From Formosa algae (lineage in GTDB: Bacteria > Bacteroidota > Bacteroidia > Flavobacteriales > Flavobacteriaceae): a stretch of 52,884 nt of DNA. Positions 17,292 through 26,697 of this stretch are shown here, piece by piece. The position numbers and the translations under genes were made by a program. Where the stretch lies: NCBI RefSeq assembly GCF_001439665.1, contig NZ_LMAK01000002.1, positions 1 through 52,884 of the forward strand, given 5' to 3'. The notes under the pieces were generated by a model that was not told the origin of the DNA, did not search any database, and saw only the letters and a program-made list of their open reading frames with translations. Every line of letters begins with the position of its first letter. Positions within the stretch are counted from its first letter, which is position 1.

Positions 17292-19220
17292 ATGAAAGTA
17301 GATAGTACTGATTTAAAAAGTATAGCCTACACCGAGGCTGGAAAATTTGAAGATACACGGTTTGAAAAAATACACAATGTCATTTTCAACTCTTCAAATG
17401 AAGCATCAATTATTGTTGCAGAAGAAATAGCGGCATTAATCAAAGAAAAAGAAGCACAAAATCAACCTTGTGTTTTAGGTTTAGCCACAGGCTCTTCTCC
17501 TATAAAAGTATATGAAGAATTAGTTAGAATGCACAACGAAGAAGGCTTAAGTTTTTCTAATGTAGTTACATTTAACTTAGACGAATATTACCCCATGGGA
17601 AAAGACAATATTCAGAGTTATTTTCACTTCATGCATGAGCACCTTTTTAATCATGTAGATATTCTTCCAGAACACATAAACATTCCAAACGGAATGGTAA
17701 AAGCAGACGATTTATATCAGTATTGTATAGATTATGAATTGAAGATAAAATCGTACGGCGGATTAGATTTTCAACTTTTAGGAATAGGACGTACTGGACA
17801 TATTGGTTTCAACGAACCTGGTTCGCATTTAAACTCTGGAACTAGAAGTATTACTCTAGATCATGTTACACGCGCAGACGCCGCACCTGCATTTTTAGGC
17901 ATAGATAATGTACCAAGAAAAGCCATTACTATGGGTATTGGCACCGTAAAAAGCGCCAAACGCATTGTATTATTAGGTTGGGGATTAAACAAAGCCAAAA
18001 TTCTTAAAAAAACTATTGAAGGCGAAGAAACCTCTAGCGTACCCGCAACTTATTTACAAGATCACGATAACACCACCTTTGTTATTGATAGCGAAGCCTC
18101 TTCTGAATTAACACGCGTAAAAACACCTTGGCTAGTAACCTCTTGTCATTGGACAGATACCTTAAAATTAAAAGCCGTAGTCTGGTTAAGCGAGTTATTA
18201 ACCAAACCAATTTTAAAACTAACAGACAAGGATTACAACGACAATGGGATGTCTGGACTGTTAACCGAAGAAGGCACTGCTTACGATTTAAACATTAAAA
18301 TGTTTAACAAACTGCAACATACCATTACAGGTTGGCCTGGAGGAAAACCTAATGCAGATGACACATATAGACCAGAGCGTGCAAACCCAGCTAAAAAACG
18401 TGTTATTATTTTTAGTCCGCATCCAGATGACGATGTTATTTCTATGGGTGGAACTTTCGATAGGCTAGTCGAACAAGGTCACGAAGTACACATTGCATAC
18501 CAAACCTCAGGAAACATTGCTGTTTCAGATGAAGAAGCTTTAAAATTTGCCGAAATCATTTGCAAATTAAACCCAGATAATAGCGAAGCTCAGGATATCA
18601 TCGCCTTTCTAAAAGAAAAAACAGACAAGGATATAGACTCTAAAGCATTAAGGCAATTAAAAGGCTTAATTAGACAAAGCGAATCGTTAGCGGCAACACG
18701 CTATTTAGGCGTAAACGATGCAAATGTTCATTTTTTAAATCTTCCGTTTTATGAAACTGGAACTATTAAAAAAGGAAATTTAACGGCAGATGACATTAAT
18801 ATCATGGCTTCTTTAATTGAAGCTGTAGAACCGCATCAAATCTATGCTGCTGGCGATTTAGCAGATCCGCATGGCACGCACAAAGTCTGCTTAGATGCTC
18901 TATTTGAAGCTATCGATATTTTAAAACCAAAACCGTTTATGGACGCGTGTTGGGTTTGGCTATATCGTGGTGCTTGGCACGAATGGGAATCTTACGAAAT
19001 TGAAATGGCTGTACCCATGAGTCCTGACCAGGTGCTTAAAAAACGACATGCCATATTTTACCATCAATCACAAAAAGATGGTGTTATGTTTCAGGGTGAC
19101 GATTCTAGAGAATTTTGGGTTCGTGCAGAAGACAGAAATCGCCTAACAGCAAAAAAATACAATGATTTAGGCTTAGCAGATTATGCTGCTATAGAAGCCT
19201 TTAAACGTTATCATTTCTAA
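17292..19220 (+). CDS. nagB: Glucosamine-6-phosphate deaminase fused to a PIG-L/LmbE deacetylase domain
   Basis: Two-domain cytoplasmic enzyme of 642 aa. The N-terminal ~290 residues are NagB (GlcN-6-P to fructose-6-P and ammonia): catalytic Asp97 in FNLDEYY, and GIGRTGHIGFNEPGS at 164-178. The C-terminal ~270 residues form a PIG-L/LmbE GlcNAc-deacetylase fold, with the zinc motif PHPDDD (His377, Asp379, Asp380) and the second metal His in ADPHGTH (527-530), all intact. I chose ATG 17292 because an upstream ATG (17232) would put the hairpin inside the gene and add residues unlike NagB. The GH20 gene follows after 3 bp. The fusion may do the NagA and NagB steps in one chain; this is inference. 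Confidence 0.93.
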   Translation: MKVDSTDLKSIAYTEAGKFEDTRFEKIHNVIFNSSNEASIIVAEEIAALIKEKEAQNQPCVLGLATGSSPIKVYEELVRMHNEEGLSFSNVVTFNLDEYYPMGKDNIQSYFHFMHEHLFNHVDILPEHINIPNGMVKADDLYQYCIDYELKIKSYGGLDFQLLGIGRTGHIGFNEPGSHLNSGTRSITLDHVTRADAAPAFLGIDNVPRKAITMGIGTVKSAKRIVLLGWGLNKAKILKKTIEGEETSSVPATYLQDHDNTTFVIDSEASSELTRVKTPWLVTSCHWTDTLKLKAVVWLSELLTKPILKLTDKDYNDNGMSGLLTEEGTAYDLNIKMFNKLQHTITGWPGGKPNADDTYRPERANPAKKRVIIFSPHPDDDVISMGGTFDRLVEQGHEVHIAYQTSGNIAVSDEEALKFAEIICKLNPDNSEAQDIIAFLKEKTDKDIDSKALRQLKGLIRQSESLAATRYLGVNDANVHFLNLPFYETGTIKKGNLTADDINIMASLIEAVEPHQIYAAGDLADPHGTHKVCLDALFEAIDILKPKPFMDACWVWLYRGAWHEWESYEIEMAVPMSPDQVLKKRHAIFYHQSQKDGVMFQGDDSREFWVRAEDRNRLTAKKYNDLGLADYAAIEAFKRYHF

Positions 19221-19223
19221 GCA

Positions 19224-21251
19224 ATGACAAAAATTTTCATATTCATTTTTGGTTTAATAACATGTAGTTGTTGGTCTCAATCCTCAGAGACCTTCAACGT
19301 AATGCCTTGGCCCAAAAGCATACAAGAAAACAAGCAATCGCTAACCATAACAGCAGATTTAACCATCTCTATAGACGGTCCGTCTCCAGAACGCGTTCAG
19401 TATAATGCGACACAATTTTTAAGACGATTATCCGGACGAACAGGTATATTTATAAATACAGGTTTCCCAACTTCGGCAAAAGAGAATAGCAATGCGACTA
19501 TTAAAATCAGCTATAAAACCAAAGGTGAATTAAGTGTAGATAACGATGAATCGTACCAATTAAATGTAACCAACACCGGAGCAACTATAACCGCAAATAC
19601 AGATATTGGCGCTTTAAGAGGTATTGAAACGTTATTACAATTAACGAGCAACAATGCTACACAATTCTACTTTAAAGGTGTTTCAATTTCTGATGCTCCA
19701 CGATTTGTATGGCGTGGTTTAATGATAGATGTGTCTAGGCATTTCCATCCTGTGGCTGTTTTAAAACGGAATTTAGATGCTATGGCTTCGGTTAAAATGA
19801 ATGTGTTTCACTGGCATTTAATAGACGATCAAGGCATTCGAATACAATCTAAAGTATATCCGCAGTTAACCGAATTAGCTTCAGATGGATTATTTTACAC
19901 CCAAGAGCAAATTAAAGACGTTGTGGCTTACGCTTCAAAGTTAGGAATACGCGTCGTTCCAGAAATCGATGTTCCTGGACATGCAACTGCTATATTAACA
20001 GCCTTTCCTGAATTAGGAAGTCAACCTGGAGTAACATATAATGTAGAACGTTTTTCTGGGGTTTTCGATCCCACTTTAGATCCTACAAACGACCAAACTT
20101 ATGTCTTTTTAGAAAACCTTTTTACTGAAATCGCACCATTATTCCCGGATCCTTATTTCCATATTGGAGGCGATGAAAACGAAGGGAAACATTGGGACGC
20201 TAATGAAACGATTCAGAAATTTAAAAAAGAACATCACTTAAAAACTAATCATGACTTACAGACTCATTTCAATATTAAATTAGAAAAAATACTAAATAAA
20301 TTAGGAAAAAATCTTGTGGGTTGGGATGAGATTATGACACCAACCATGCCAACTACAGCAGTAATTCATTCTTGGAGATCGGAAAACGAAGGACTGCCAA
20401 AAGGAGGTTCTTTAATTGAAGCCGCAAAACAAGGCTACAATACTATTTTATCTAACGGATTTTATATAGACCGCATGGAGTCTGTTGTAAAACATTACCA
20501 AAATGAACCTATTGGCGACATTACATTAACAGCAGAAGAAGAAGCGCGAATACTTGGTGGAGAAGCCACCATGTGGAGCGAACTTGCCACTTGTGAAACT
20601 ATAGATTCTAGAATTTGGCCAAGAACTGCAGCAATTGCAGAACGTTTATGGTCACCTAAAGATATCAACGATGTGGATCATATGTTAAAACGTTTAGAAG
20701 TGGTTAATTTTAGACTAGAAGAATTAGGGTTAACACACATAAAAAACAAAGCTGTTATTCTAAGAAACCTATCCAATAATCAAGATATTTCTTCTTTAGA
20801 AACCTTAATGGATATTTGTGAACCGCTTAAAATCTATTCAAGAAATGAAGGCGGAACGGAATATAAAACCTTCTCCCCGTTTCGGTTATTTGCAGATGCT
20901 TGTACCGTAGATGCTAAAGATGCGGTAAAATTTAATAGGTTAGTAAAAGACTATTTAACTTCACCTACAGAGACTACAAAATCAGAAATTAAAGAGTATT
21001 TAAGCCTATGGTCCAAAAACTACGAAGCCTTTTCTAAACTCAATAAAACACCACTTTTAAACGATTTAGAACCTCTATCTAAAAACTTGTCGGAGGTCTC
21101 AAAAATTATACTTGATAATTTCGACAACAAAACAATTAGCACGACTGATAAATCCAAATTAGAAAACAGTTTATCTGTTTTAAAACAAGATCATGTAGAT
21201 GTCGAGATTGTCATTGTAACGGCTTTAGAGACTCTTTTAAAAAATAAATAG
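19224..21251 (+). CDS. GH20 beta-N-acetylhexosaminidase
   Basis: Releases terminal GlcNAc (or GalNAc) from chito-oligosaccharides and glycans by substrate-assisted catalysis. The 675-aa protein has a signal peptide (possibly lipoprotein type, LITCSC), a GH20b domain (about residues 25-150), and the TIM barrel starting at FVWRGLMIDVSRHFHP. The catalytic Asp317-Glu318 pair sits in FHIGGDENEG, and WPRTAAIAERLWS closes the barrel. About 150 C-terminal residues have no domain that I recognise. The start is 3 bp after the nagB stop, so it is the last gene of the SusC-SusD-nagB-GH20 run. Probably periplasmic, feeding the MFS transporter. Confidence 0.95.
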   Translation: MTKIFIFIFGLITCSCWSQSSETFNVMPWPKSIQENKQSLTITADLTISIDGPSPERVQYNATQFLRRLSGRTGIFINTGFPTSAKENSNATIKISYKTKGELSVDNDESYQLNVTNTGATITANTDIGALRGIETLLQLTSNNATQFYFKGVSISDAPRFVWRGLMIDVSRHFHPVAVLKRNLDAMASVKMNVFHWHLIDDQGIRIQSKVYPQLTELASDGLFYTQEQIKDVVAYASKLGIRVVPEIDVPGHATAILTAFPELGSQPGVTYNVERFSGVFDPTLDPTNDQTYVFLENLFTEIAPLFPDPYFHIGGDENEGKHWDANETIQKFKKEHHLKTNHDLQTHFNIKLEKILNKLGKNLVGWDEIMTPTMPTTAVIHSWRSENEGLPKGGSLIEAAKQGYNTILSNGFYIDRMESVVKHYQNEPIGDITLTAEEEARILGGEATMWSELATCETIDSRIWPRTAAIAERLWSPKDINDVDHMLKRLEVVNFRLEELGLTHIKNKAVILRNLSNNQDISSLETLMDICEPLKIYSRNEGGTEYKTFSPFRLFADACTVDAKDAVKFNRLVKDYLTSPTETTKSEIKEYLSLWSKNYEAFSKLNKTPLLNDLEPLSKNLSEVSKIILDNFDNKTISTTDKSKLENSLSVLKQDHVDVEIVIVTALETLLKNK

Positions 21252-21276
21252 CACTTCATTTTAGTTTGTTTGACGG

Positions 21277-21313
21277 CCCCGACACTTTAGAAAGTTCGGG
21301 GTTTGTTTTGTTT
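21277..21313 (+). terminator. Terminator after the GH20 gene
   Basis: CCCCGA and TCGGGG enclose a second paired part (ACTTT/AAAGT) with one bulged C, followed by a T-rich tract (GTTTGTTTTG). It ends the sugar operon 25 bases after the stop and faces the convergent MocR gene. Confidence 0.75.
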
Positions 21314-21341
21314 TAACATGTCTTACATCTTCAGAAATACA

Positions 21342-22832
21342 CTAAAATAATGTATCATAAATTTGCTTTAATGTAGACACCACCGCTTCTATTTCTTCTT
21401 CATTTAAATGGCCAAATCCAAAACGTATAGCACACGTATTTTTATCTTGATATAAAATGGTTTTAGGAATAAAGACATTCTGTTTTTCGGCTTCTTCAGC
21501 CAGTTTCAACAATGAAATTTCTGGTTTAAATTGTAACCAAATCGCTAATCCGCCAGAGGGTAATTCCCAATGAATCTTATCCCCAAAATGGGTATTTAAA
21601 CTATCGCATAAAACATCGCGACGTTGTTTGTAAATAATAATATTCTTCTTCACTAAGCGGTTAATCTCACCTTCATAAATCAATTCAGAAAGCATTTGTT
21701 CCTGAATTAAATCGCCTTGCTGATCTAATAATTGCAAGTAATTTTTTGCCTCGGAAATTAAATTACCGGGTGCCACAACAAATCCTGTTTGAAAACTAGG
21801 AAACAAAGACTGCCCGAGTTTTCCTAAATAAATTACGAGTCCGTTAGCATCTGAACTCGCTAAAGGCAACATAGCGGAGCCTTCAAACTGAAAATCGTAA
21901 TCAAAATCGTCTTCAATAATCGCAAATTTATACTGCTTTGCTAATTGCAGTAATTTTAATCGGCGTTCTGCACTTAATGTAATGGTAGTAGGATAATCTC
22001 TGTGCGCGCAAATGTAAACACACCTAATTCTCCCTTTTTGAAAATGTGTTTTAATATAATCTACATCTAATCCATCTGCATCAACAGGAATTGTTTTAAT
22101 GGTGGCTCCAACTTGTTGAAAAATCATATTCGCTGCATAATGACTTAAATTCCCCACCAAAACAATATCGTTTCGTTTAATTAGTAATTGCGATACGATA
22201 TACAAACTCATTTCTGTACTTCGCGTACTTATTAAATTATTGGGTTTAATATGGAATCCGCGAGTGGCATTTAAATAATTACATAACTGATTTTCAAATT
22301 CAGAATACGCTCCATCTCCTGCCCGATTCCATTTTTTAATTAAAGGTTTTCGTTTCATCGCACTACTATACCATCTTGAAAACTGAACGGTTGGATGTAA
22401 ACGTAAATCTGGTTTTCCATCGTTAATAACATATTCCGCTTTAGTGGTTTGCTGTGTAGATGCTAAATGCAAAGCATTTTGAAACGGAAATCCCGTAGTT
22501 TCTGAATACGCATACGCCTGATTAAACTGCTGAACAGTGGCTTTAATTTTAGCCGTCTTTTGTTCAGGAAACAACACAAAAGTACCCTTATTAGCTAAAA
22601 TTTCTACCCAGCCTTGAGCCGCCAACTCATCGTAAATGGCAACAGCTGTATTACGGTGAATTTTTAATAACTGACTTAAAACTCGTGTTCCTGGTAAAAG
22701 CGTTCCTTTTAGTAAATACCCACGTTGTATTAAATTCACAATTTGCTCTGAAACCTGAATATAGAGTGGTTTTGATTTCGTTTTATCAAAATCAATTAAT
22801 TTTATAAAAAGAGCTTCAACCGGACTATTCAT
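21342..22832 (-). CDS. MocR/PdxR-type regulator (GntR HTH fused to aminotransferase domain)
   Basis: Transcription regulator of the MocR subfamily: an N-terminal GntR winged helix (about residues 15-85; PLYIQVSEQIVNLIQRGYL, GTRVLSQLLKIHRNTAVAIYDEL) joined by a linker to a fold-type I aminotransferase domain that binds pyridoxal phosphate (496 aa in all). The PLP lysine region reads VIYLGKLGQSLFP. Such proteins control vitamin B6, GABA or amino-acid genes. It diverges from a TonB receptor gene, and three copies of GGACTATT lie in and beside the shared region, one overlapping its own codons 2-4. This suggests autoregulation plus control of the receptor. Effector unknown. Confidence 0.92.
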   Translation of the reverse strand: MNSPVEALFIKLIDFDKTKSKPLYIQVSEQIVNLIQRGYLLKGTLLPGTRVLSQLLKIHRNTAVAIYDELAAQGWVEILANKGTFVLFPEQKTAKIKATVQQFNQAYAYSETTGFPFQNALHLASTQQTTKAEYVINDGKPDLRLHPTVQFSRWYSSAMKRKPLIKKWNRAGDGAYSEFENQLCNYLNATRGFHIKPNNLISTRSTEMSLYIVSQLLIKRNDIVLVGNLSHYAANMIFQQVGATIKTIPVDADGLDVDYIKTHFQKGRIRCVYICAHRDYPTTITLSAERRLKLLQLAKQYKFAIIEDDFDYDFQFEGSAMLPLASSDANGLVIYLGKLGQSLFPSFQTGFVVAPGNLISEAKNYLQLLDQQGDLIQEQMLSELIYEGEINRLVKKNIIIYKQRRDVLCDSLNTHFGDKIHWELPSGGLAIWLQFKPEISLLKLAEEAEKQNVFIPKTILYQDKNTCAIRFGFGHLNEEEIEAVVSTLKQIYDTLF

Positions 22833-22862
22833 TGTTTTAAAACTGGACTATTTTAATAGTCC
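22822..22862. promoter_or_regulatory. Three-box operator for the MocR regulator
   Basis: GGACTATT occurs at 22822-22829 and 22845-22852, 23 bp apart (about two helical turns), and inverted as AATAGTCC at 22855-22862. The last two form an 18-bp palindrome. Direct plus inverted repeats of this kind are described for MocR/PdxR operators. A near -7 box for the receptor gene (GACATTTG, 22873-22880) places its -33 region on the palindrome, which would suit repression. Confidence 0.65.
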
Positions 22863-22900
22863 GTAAAGTTACGACATTTGTAGCGTTTTAATTTCAACAC

Positions 22901-24721
22901 ATGACAGTAACTAAAATTTTATCAGCCCTAACTATTCTTTCATCTACTTTTGCATTTGCACAAGAAGCTATGCCCGAAGAAGCACTAGATGAAGTTATTA
23001 TAACTTCTAGTCGAATAGAATTACCATTCTCTAAAAACTCAAGATCCATAAATATTATTACAGCTGAAGATATTAAAGCATCTGCAGCAACAAATGTAGC
23101 CGATTTATTACAGCAAGTTGCTGGGGTAGATATTAGACGTCGTGGTACGGCAGGTATGCAAGCCGATTTATATATTCGAGGCGGTAGTTTTGACCAAACT
23201 TTACTACTTATAGATGGTATTAAAGTAGAAGATTCTCAAACTGGCCACCATACATTAAATATGGCTTTACCTATTGATGTTATAGAACGTATTGAAATTA
23301 TTTCTGGTCCAGCAGCAAGAGTATTTGGCCAAAATGCATTTACGGGAGCTGTAAATATTGTTACTAAAAGACAAACCGCAGATTTACTTTCTGTAGAAAC
23401 TCAAGCAGGTTCTTTTCACACTTTAAATGGCGCGATTACTGGCGGTGTAAATTTAAAAGATTCTAACCATTTGGTTCATGTCTCTAGAAATACGTCTGAA
23501 GGTTATAGACATAATACAGATTACGACAATCAGAATTATTTTCTTAAAAGTACATTCAATAAAAGTAAACTTCCTATAAATGTTATAGCCAGCATGTCTG
23601 AACGTAAATTTGGAGCCAATGGGTTTTACGCTACTCCAAGCGCTACAGAACAATACGAAGAAACACAAACTAGTTTAATAGGTGTCTCTACAAAAATTAA
23701 AAAAGACAGTTGGATTTTTAAACCTCAAGTATATTGGAGACGCAATCAAGACATGTATTTATATACTAGAGACCAACCTACAGGCTACAGAAATTTACAT
23801 ATTACCAATAAAGTAGGCACAGAATTAAACGGTTCTTATACTTCGGATTTAGGAATTACTGGTTTTGGTGTAGACTTATCTAAAACCTATATTGTTAGTA
23901 ATAATTTGGGGGATCACAATCGTTTTATGTCTTCTATGTTTTTAGAGCATCAATTTAAACTACTAAATGATAAACTCGATATTACTCCAGGCGTTGCTGT
24001 CACTTATTTTTCAGATTTTAAATGGCATGCATTTCCAGGAGTAGATTTAGGTTACGAGATTAATTCTAATTTTAAAGTATACGGAAACATTGGCTACACT
24101 TACAGAATTCCTACATATACAGATTTATACTATAGCGATCCGACAACGCTTGGAAATGAAAATTTAGATCCAGAAGAAGCCATTGCAGAAGAACTTGGTA
24201 TTAAATATAATCATCAGAATTTTTCAGCATCACTTGCTCTTTTTAACAGAGATTCTAAAAATTTAATTGATTATACTAAAACCAATGAAGACGATTTATG
24301 GGAAGCGTCGAACATTAGAGAATTAAACACTAAAGGTTTAGATGCTTACTTAAATTACGACTTTGAAATAGGCGCAAACCCTCAAACTATTAATGTGTCT
24401 TATACTTATATAAATGATGAAGTTCAAGATGTAAATGCAGACTATTCAAGATATTCTATAAACTCTTTAAAGCATCATATTGTAGGGAGATATAGTTCAG
24501 AATTTATAAAAAACGTATCCCAATCTATAATTTACAAATATGCCGAACGTACTGCTGGAGATAGCTATACAGTAGTAGATGCAAGTGTTAATTACACTTT
24601 AAAAACACTAGAGTTTTCGGTCATTGCAAACAATATTTTTAATGAAGAATACACCGAAGCGAATTTAGTACCCATGCCTAAAGGCAATCTGATATTTGGT
24701 CTAAAATACACCTTCAGATAA
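22901..24721 (+). CDS. TonB-dependent receptor, BtuB/CirA type
   Basis: Outer-membrane, TonB-driven importer of a small ligand such as a cofactor or siderophore. The 606-aa protein has a signal peptide ending at AFAQ, a TonB-box-like DEVIITSSR, a plug domain (about residues 45-165; DLLQQVAGVDIRRRG, GGSFDQTLLLIDGIK, RVFGQNAFTGAVNIVTK) and a 22-strand-size barrel ending in GLKYTFR. Its size matches BtuB rather than SusC. It is transcribed away from the MocR gene across their shared operator. A ligand linked to PLP or amine metabolism is possible, but the sequence does not show one. Confidence 0.9.
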   Translation: MTVTKILSALTILSSTFAFAQEAMPEEALDEVIITSSRIELPFSKNSRSINIITAEDIKASAATNVADLLQQVAGVDIRRRGTAGMQADLYIRGGSFDQTLLLIDGIKVEDSQTGHHTLNMALPIDVIERIEIISGPAARVFGQNAFTGAVNIVTKRQTADLLSVETQAGSFHTLNGAITGGVNLKDSNHLVHVSRNTSEGYRHNTDYDNQNYFLKSTFNKSKLPINVIASMSERKFGANGFYATPSATEQYEETQTSLIGVSTKIKKDSWIFKPQVYWRRNQDMYLYTRDQPTGYRNLHITNKVGTELNGSYTSDLGITGFGVDLSKTYIVSNNLGDHNRFMSSMFLEHQFKLLNDKLDITPGVAVTYFSDFKWHAFPGVDLGYEINSNFKVYGNIGYTYRIPTYTDLYYSDPTTLGNENLDPEEAIAEELGIKYNHQNFSASLALFNRDSKNLIDYTKTNEDDLWEASNIRELNTKGLDAYLNYDFEIGANPQTINVSYTYINDEVQDVNADYSRYSINSLKHHIVGRYSSEFIKNVSQSIIYKYAERTAGDSYTVVDASVNYTLKTLEFSVIANNIFNEEYTEANLVPMPKGNLIFGLKYTFR

Positions 24722-24771
24722 AATAATAAGCTAACATTTTATTACCTTGCAGGTTTAATTATTTTTCACTT

Positions 24772-25635
24772 TTGACTTTAAATCTGCAAGACATACCTCG
24801 CGTAAAAACAATTACTAAAGAGGAGTTTATAACCCACTATTTTAAGCCACAAAAACCTGTGGTAATTGAGCATTTTATAGATGATTGGCCAGCCTATTCT
24901 AAATGGAATTTAGAATATATTAAATCTGTTGCAGGCGATAAAACGGTTCCGCTTTACGATGATAGACCTGTAAACCACAAAGATGGATTTAACGAGCCAC
25001 ATTCTAAAATGAAAATGGCAGATTATATTGATTTGCTAAAACGTGAACCCACAAAGTATAGAATTTTTCTTTGGAACATTTTAAAGGAAGTCCCGCAGCT
25101 TCAAAACGATTTTACATTTCCTGATTTTGGCATTCGCCTGATGAAAAAATTACCGATGCTGTTTTTTGGCGGAACAGACTCGTATACCTTTATGCATTAT
25201 GATATTGATTTGGCTAATATTTTTCATTTTCATTTTGAAGGAAAAAAAGAGATTATATTATTCGACCAAAAACAAAATAAATTCTTGTACAAAGTCCCTT
25301 ATGCTTTAATTACACGAGAGGATATCGATTTTCAAAATCCCGATTTTAAACAATGGCCTGCATTAAAAAAAGCTAACGGTTATAAAACAATATTAAACCA
25401 TGGTGAAGTACTCTATATGCCAGAAGGCTATTGGCATTATATGCGGTATATTACACCTGGTTTTTCCATGAGTCTTCGTGCTATAGCAAGACATCCTAAA
25501 AACTTAAGTCGTGCGATTTACAATGTATTTATCATGCGAAATATTGATAATGTGATGCGAAAAATAAAAGGACAAAAATGGATTGATTGGAAAAATAAAA
25601 ACGCAATAACGAGAACTTCTAAATATAATTCCTAA
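24772..25635 (+). CDS. Cupin-8/JmjC-like iron oxygenase family protein
   Basis: Probable 2-oxoglutarate- and Fe(II)-dependent oxygenase of the cupin_8 (FIH-like JmjC) family, 287 aa. Iron ligands can be assigned as His142 and Asp144 (FMHYDID) and His222 (GYWHYM). The N-terminus has the family pattern KPVVIEHFIDDWPAYSKW. The start is TTG at 24772; no suitable ATG lies in frame nearby. It follows the TonB receptor by 50 bp on the same strand. The C-terminal ~40 residues are basic (NVMRKIKGQKWIDWKNK). Substrate unknown; in the wider family these act on proteins, tRNA or small molecules. Confidence 0.85.
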   Translation: MTLNLQDIPRVKTITKEEFITHYFKPQKPVVIEHFIDDWPAYSKWNLEYIKSVAGDKTVPLYDDRPVNHKDGFNEPHSKMKMADYIDLLKREPTKYRIFLWNILKEVPQLQNDFTFPDFGIRLMKKLPMLFFGGTDSYTFMHYDIDLANIFHFHFEGKKEIILFDQKQNKFLYKVPYALITREDIDFQNPDFKQWPALKKANGYKTILNHGEVLYMPEGYWHYMRYITPGFSMSLRAIARHPKNLSRAIYNVFIMRNIDNVMRKIKGQKWIDWKNKNAITRTSKYNS

Positions 25636-25676
25636 ATTTCAGTATAAAACCTATATTTGACCAAAATTTAAATCCT

Positions 25677-26165
25677 ATGAAAAATCTACTATTAATCGCA
25701 TGTTTATGCGTGGTTTCATTCGCAAATGCACAAGCTTTTAGAGGCAAAGGTGATCAGAAATTTCAAATTGGCGCAAGCTTTCAAGACAACGGCACAGGAA
25801 TTAACGGTACTTACGATTTTGGTGTCGGAGAAAATATCTCGTTCGGAGTATCTTCAACATATGTTCTTGGTGTAAATGATAATTTAGATGCAGACTTTGG
25901 TGATCGTTTTGATATTAAAGCCCGTTTTAATGCTAATTTATCTTCTGTTATTGGTATGGACGAATTAGATGTGTATCCTGGTTTAAGTTTTAGTACCAAA
26001 AATTTTGGTGGTCACGTTGGTGCAAGATATTTCTTTACTGATGGTTTTGGAGTGTACTCTGAAATGAGTTTTCCAATTGCAAAATATGAAAGTGGAAGTT
26101 TAAGTTCTGAAGAAAAATTAAACAATCAGTTTGTATTTAATATTGGGGCATCTTTTAACCTATAA
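25677..26165 (+). CDS. Small outer-membrane beta-barrel protein (DUF6646-like)
   Basis: A 162-aa protein with a clear signal peptide (cleavage after FANAQ) and a mature part of alternating strands ending in Leu (NIGASFNL), typical of an eight-stranded outer-membrane barrel. AFRGKGDQKFQIGASFQDNGTG resembles the Flavobacteriia family that I recall as DUF6646; that name is from memory. No catalytic motif is visible. It lies 41 bp after the cupin gene and is followed by a strong bidirectional terminator, so it may be co-transcribed. Confidence 0.75.
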   Translation: MKNLLLIACLCVVSFANAQAFRGKGDQKFQIGASFQDNGTGINGTYDFGVGENISFGVSSTYVLGVNDNLDADFGDRFDIKARFNANLSSVIGMDELDVYPGLSFSTKNFGGHVGARYFFTDGFGVYSEMSFPIAKYESGSLSSEEKLNNQFVFNIGASFNL

Positions 26166-26183
26166 GTCACAACATAATAATTT

Positions 26184-26219
26184 AAAAAAGAGCTTCAATA
26201 GTATTGAAGCTCTTTTTTT
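26184..26219. terminator. Bidirectional terminator between the barrel gene and recX
   Basis: GAGCTTCAATA and TATTGAAGCTC (26190-26212) form an 11-bp stem with a tight loop, flanked by six A and seven T. It serves the plus-strand barrel gene and the convergent recX. Confidence 0.88.
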
Positions 26220-26697
26220 ATGGAATTAACTCTTTAATTTTATCGTAAACCATAGGCGATTCCCAACCACGATACAGTAAATAATCTGCTAATTTTTTTC
26301 GTTTTTTGTAGGTATTAGACTCTTTAATCGCTTCACATCTGCGAGCCGCTAAAGCATCAAAAGTGCCATAGTAATCTAAGGCGTCTAATTCTTTTAAACC
26401 GATTTGTATATTAAACCGACTTATTTGACGTCGTTTTAATTCTAGTGTCAAACGGTTTCTTCCCCAGTGTTTAAATTTAAATTTTCCACGTACATAAGCC
26501 TTAGCAAAACGTTCTTCGTTTAAAAAATTATGGTCTAATAAATGTACAATTACAGCATCAATGGCATCCGGAATCATGCGCATGCCTCTTAGTTTATCTT
26601 GTACTTCTTTATGGCACCGCTCTTGGTAAGCACAATAACGCTCTAAAGCGCGCTTGGCTTCTTCAACCGTATATGTTTTATGTGTATCTATATTCAA
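26218..26697 (-). CDS. recX: Regulatory protein RecX
   Basis: RecX modulates RecA filaments by blocking their extension. The 159-aa protein shows the family's tandem three-helix repeats: ALERYCAYQERCHKEVQDKL at the N-terminus, AVIVHLLDHNFLNEERFAKAYVRGK in the middle (the most conserved stretch) and KLADYLLYRGWESPMVYDKI at the end. Length is normal for RecX. It is a single minus-strand gene with a shared terminator just past its stop. No recA is in the window. Confidence 0.92.
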   Translation of the reverse strand: MNIDTHKTYTVEEAKRALERYCAYQERCHKEVQDKLRGMRMIPDAIDAVIVHLLDHNFLNEERFAKAYVRGKFKFKHWGRNRLTLELKRRQISRFNIQIGLKELDALDYYGTFDALAARRCEAIKESNTYKKRKKLADYLLYRGWESPMVYDKIKELIP

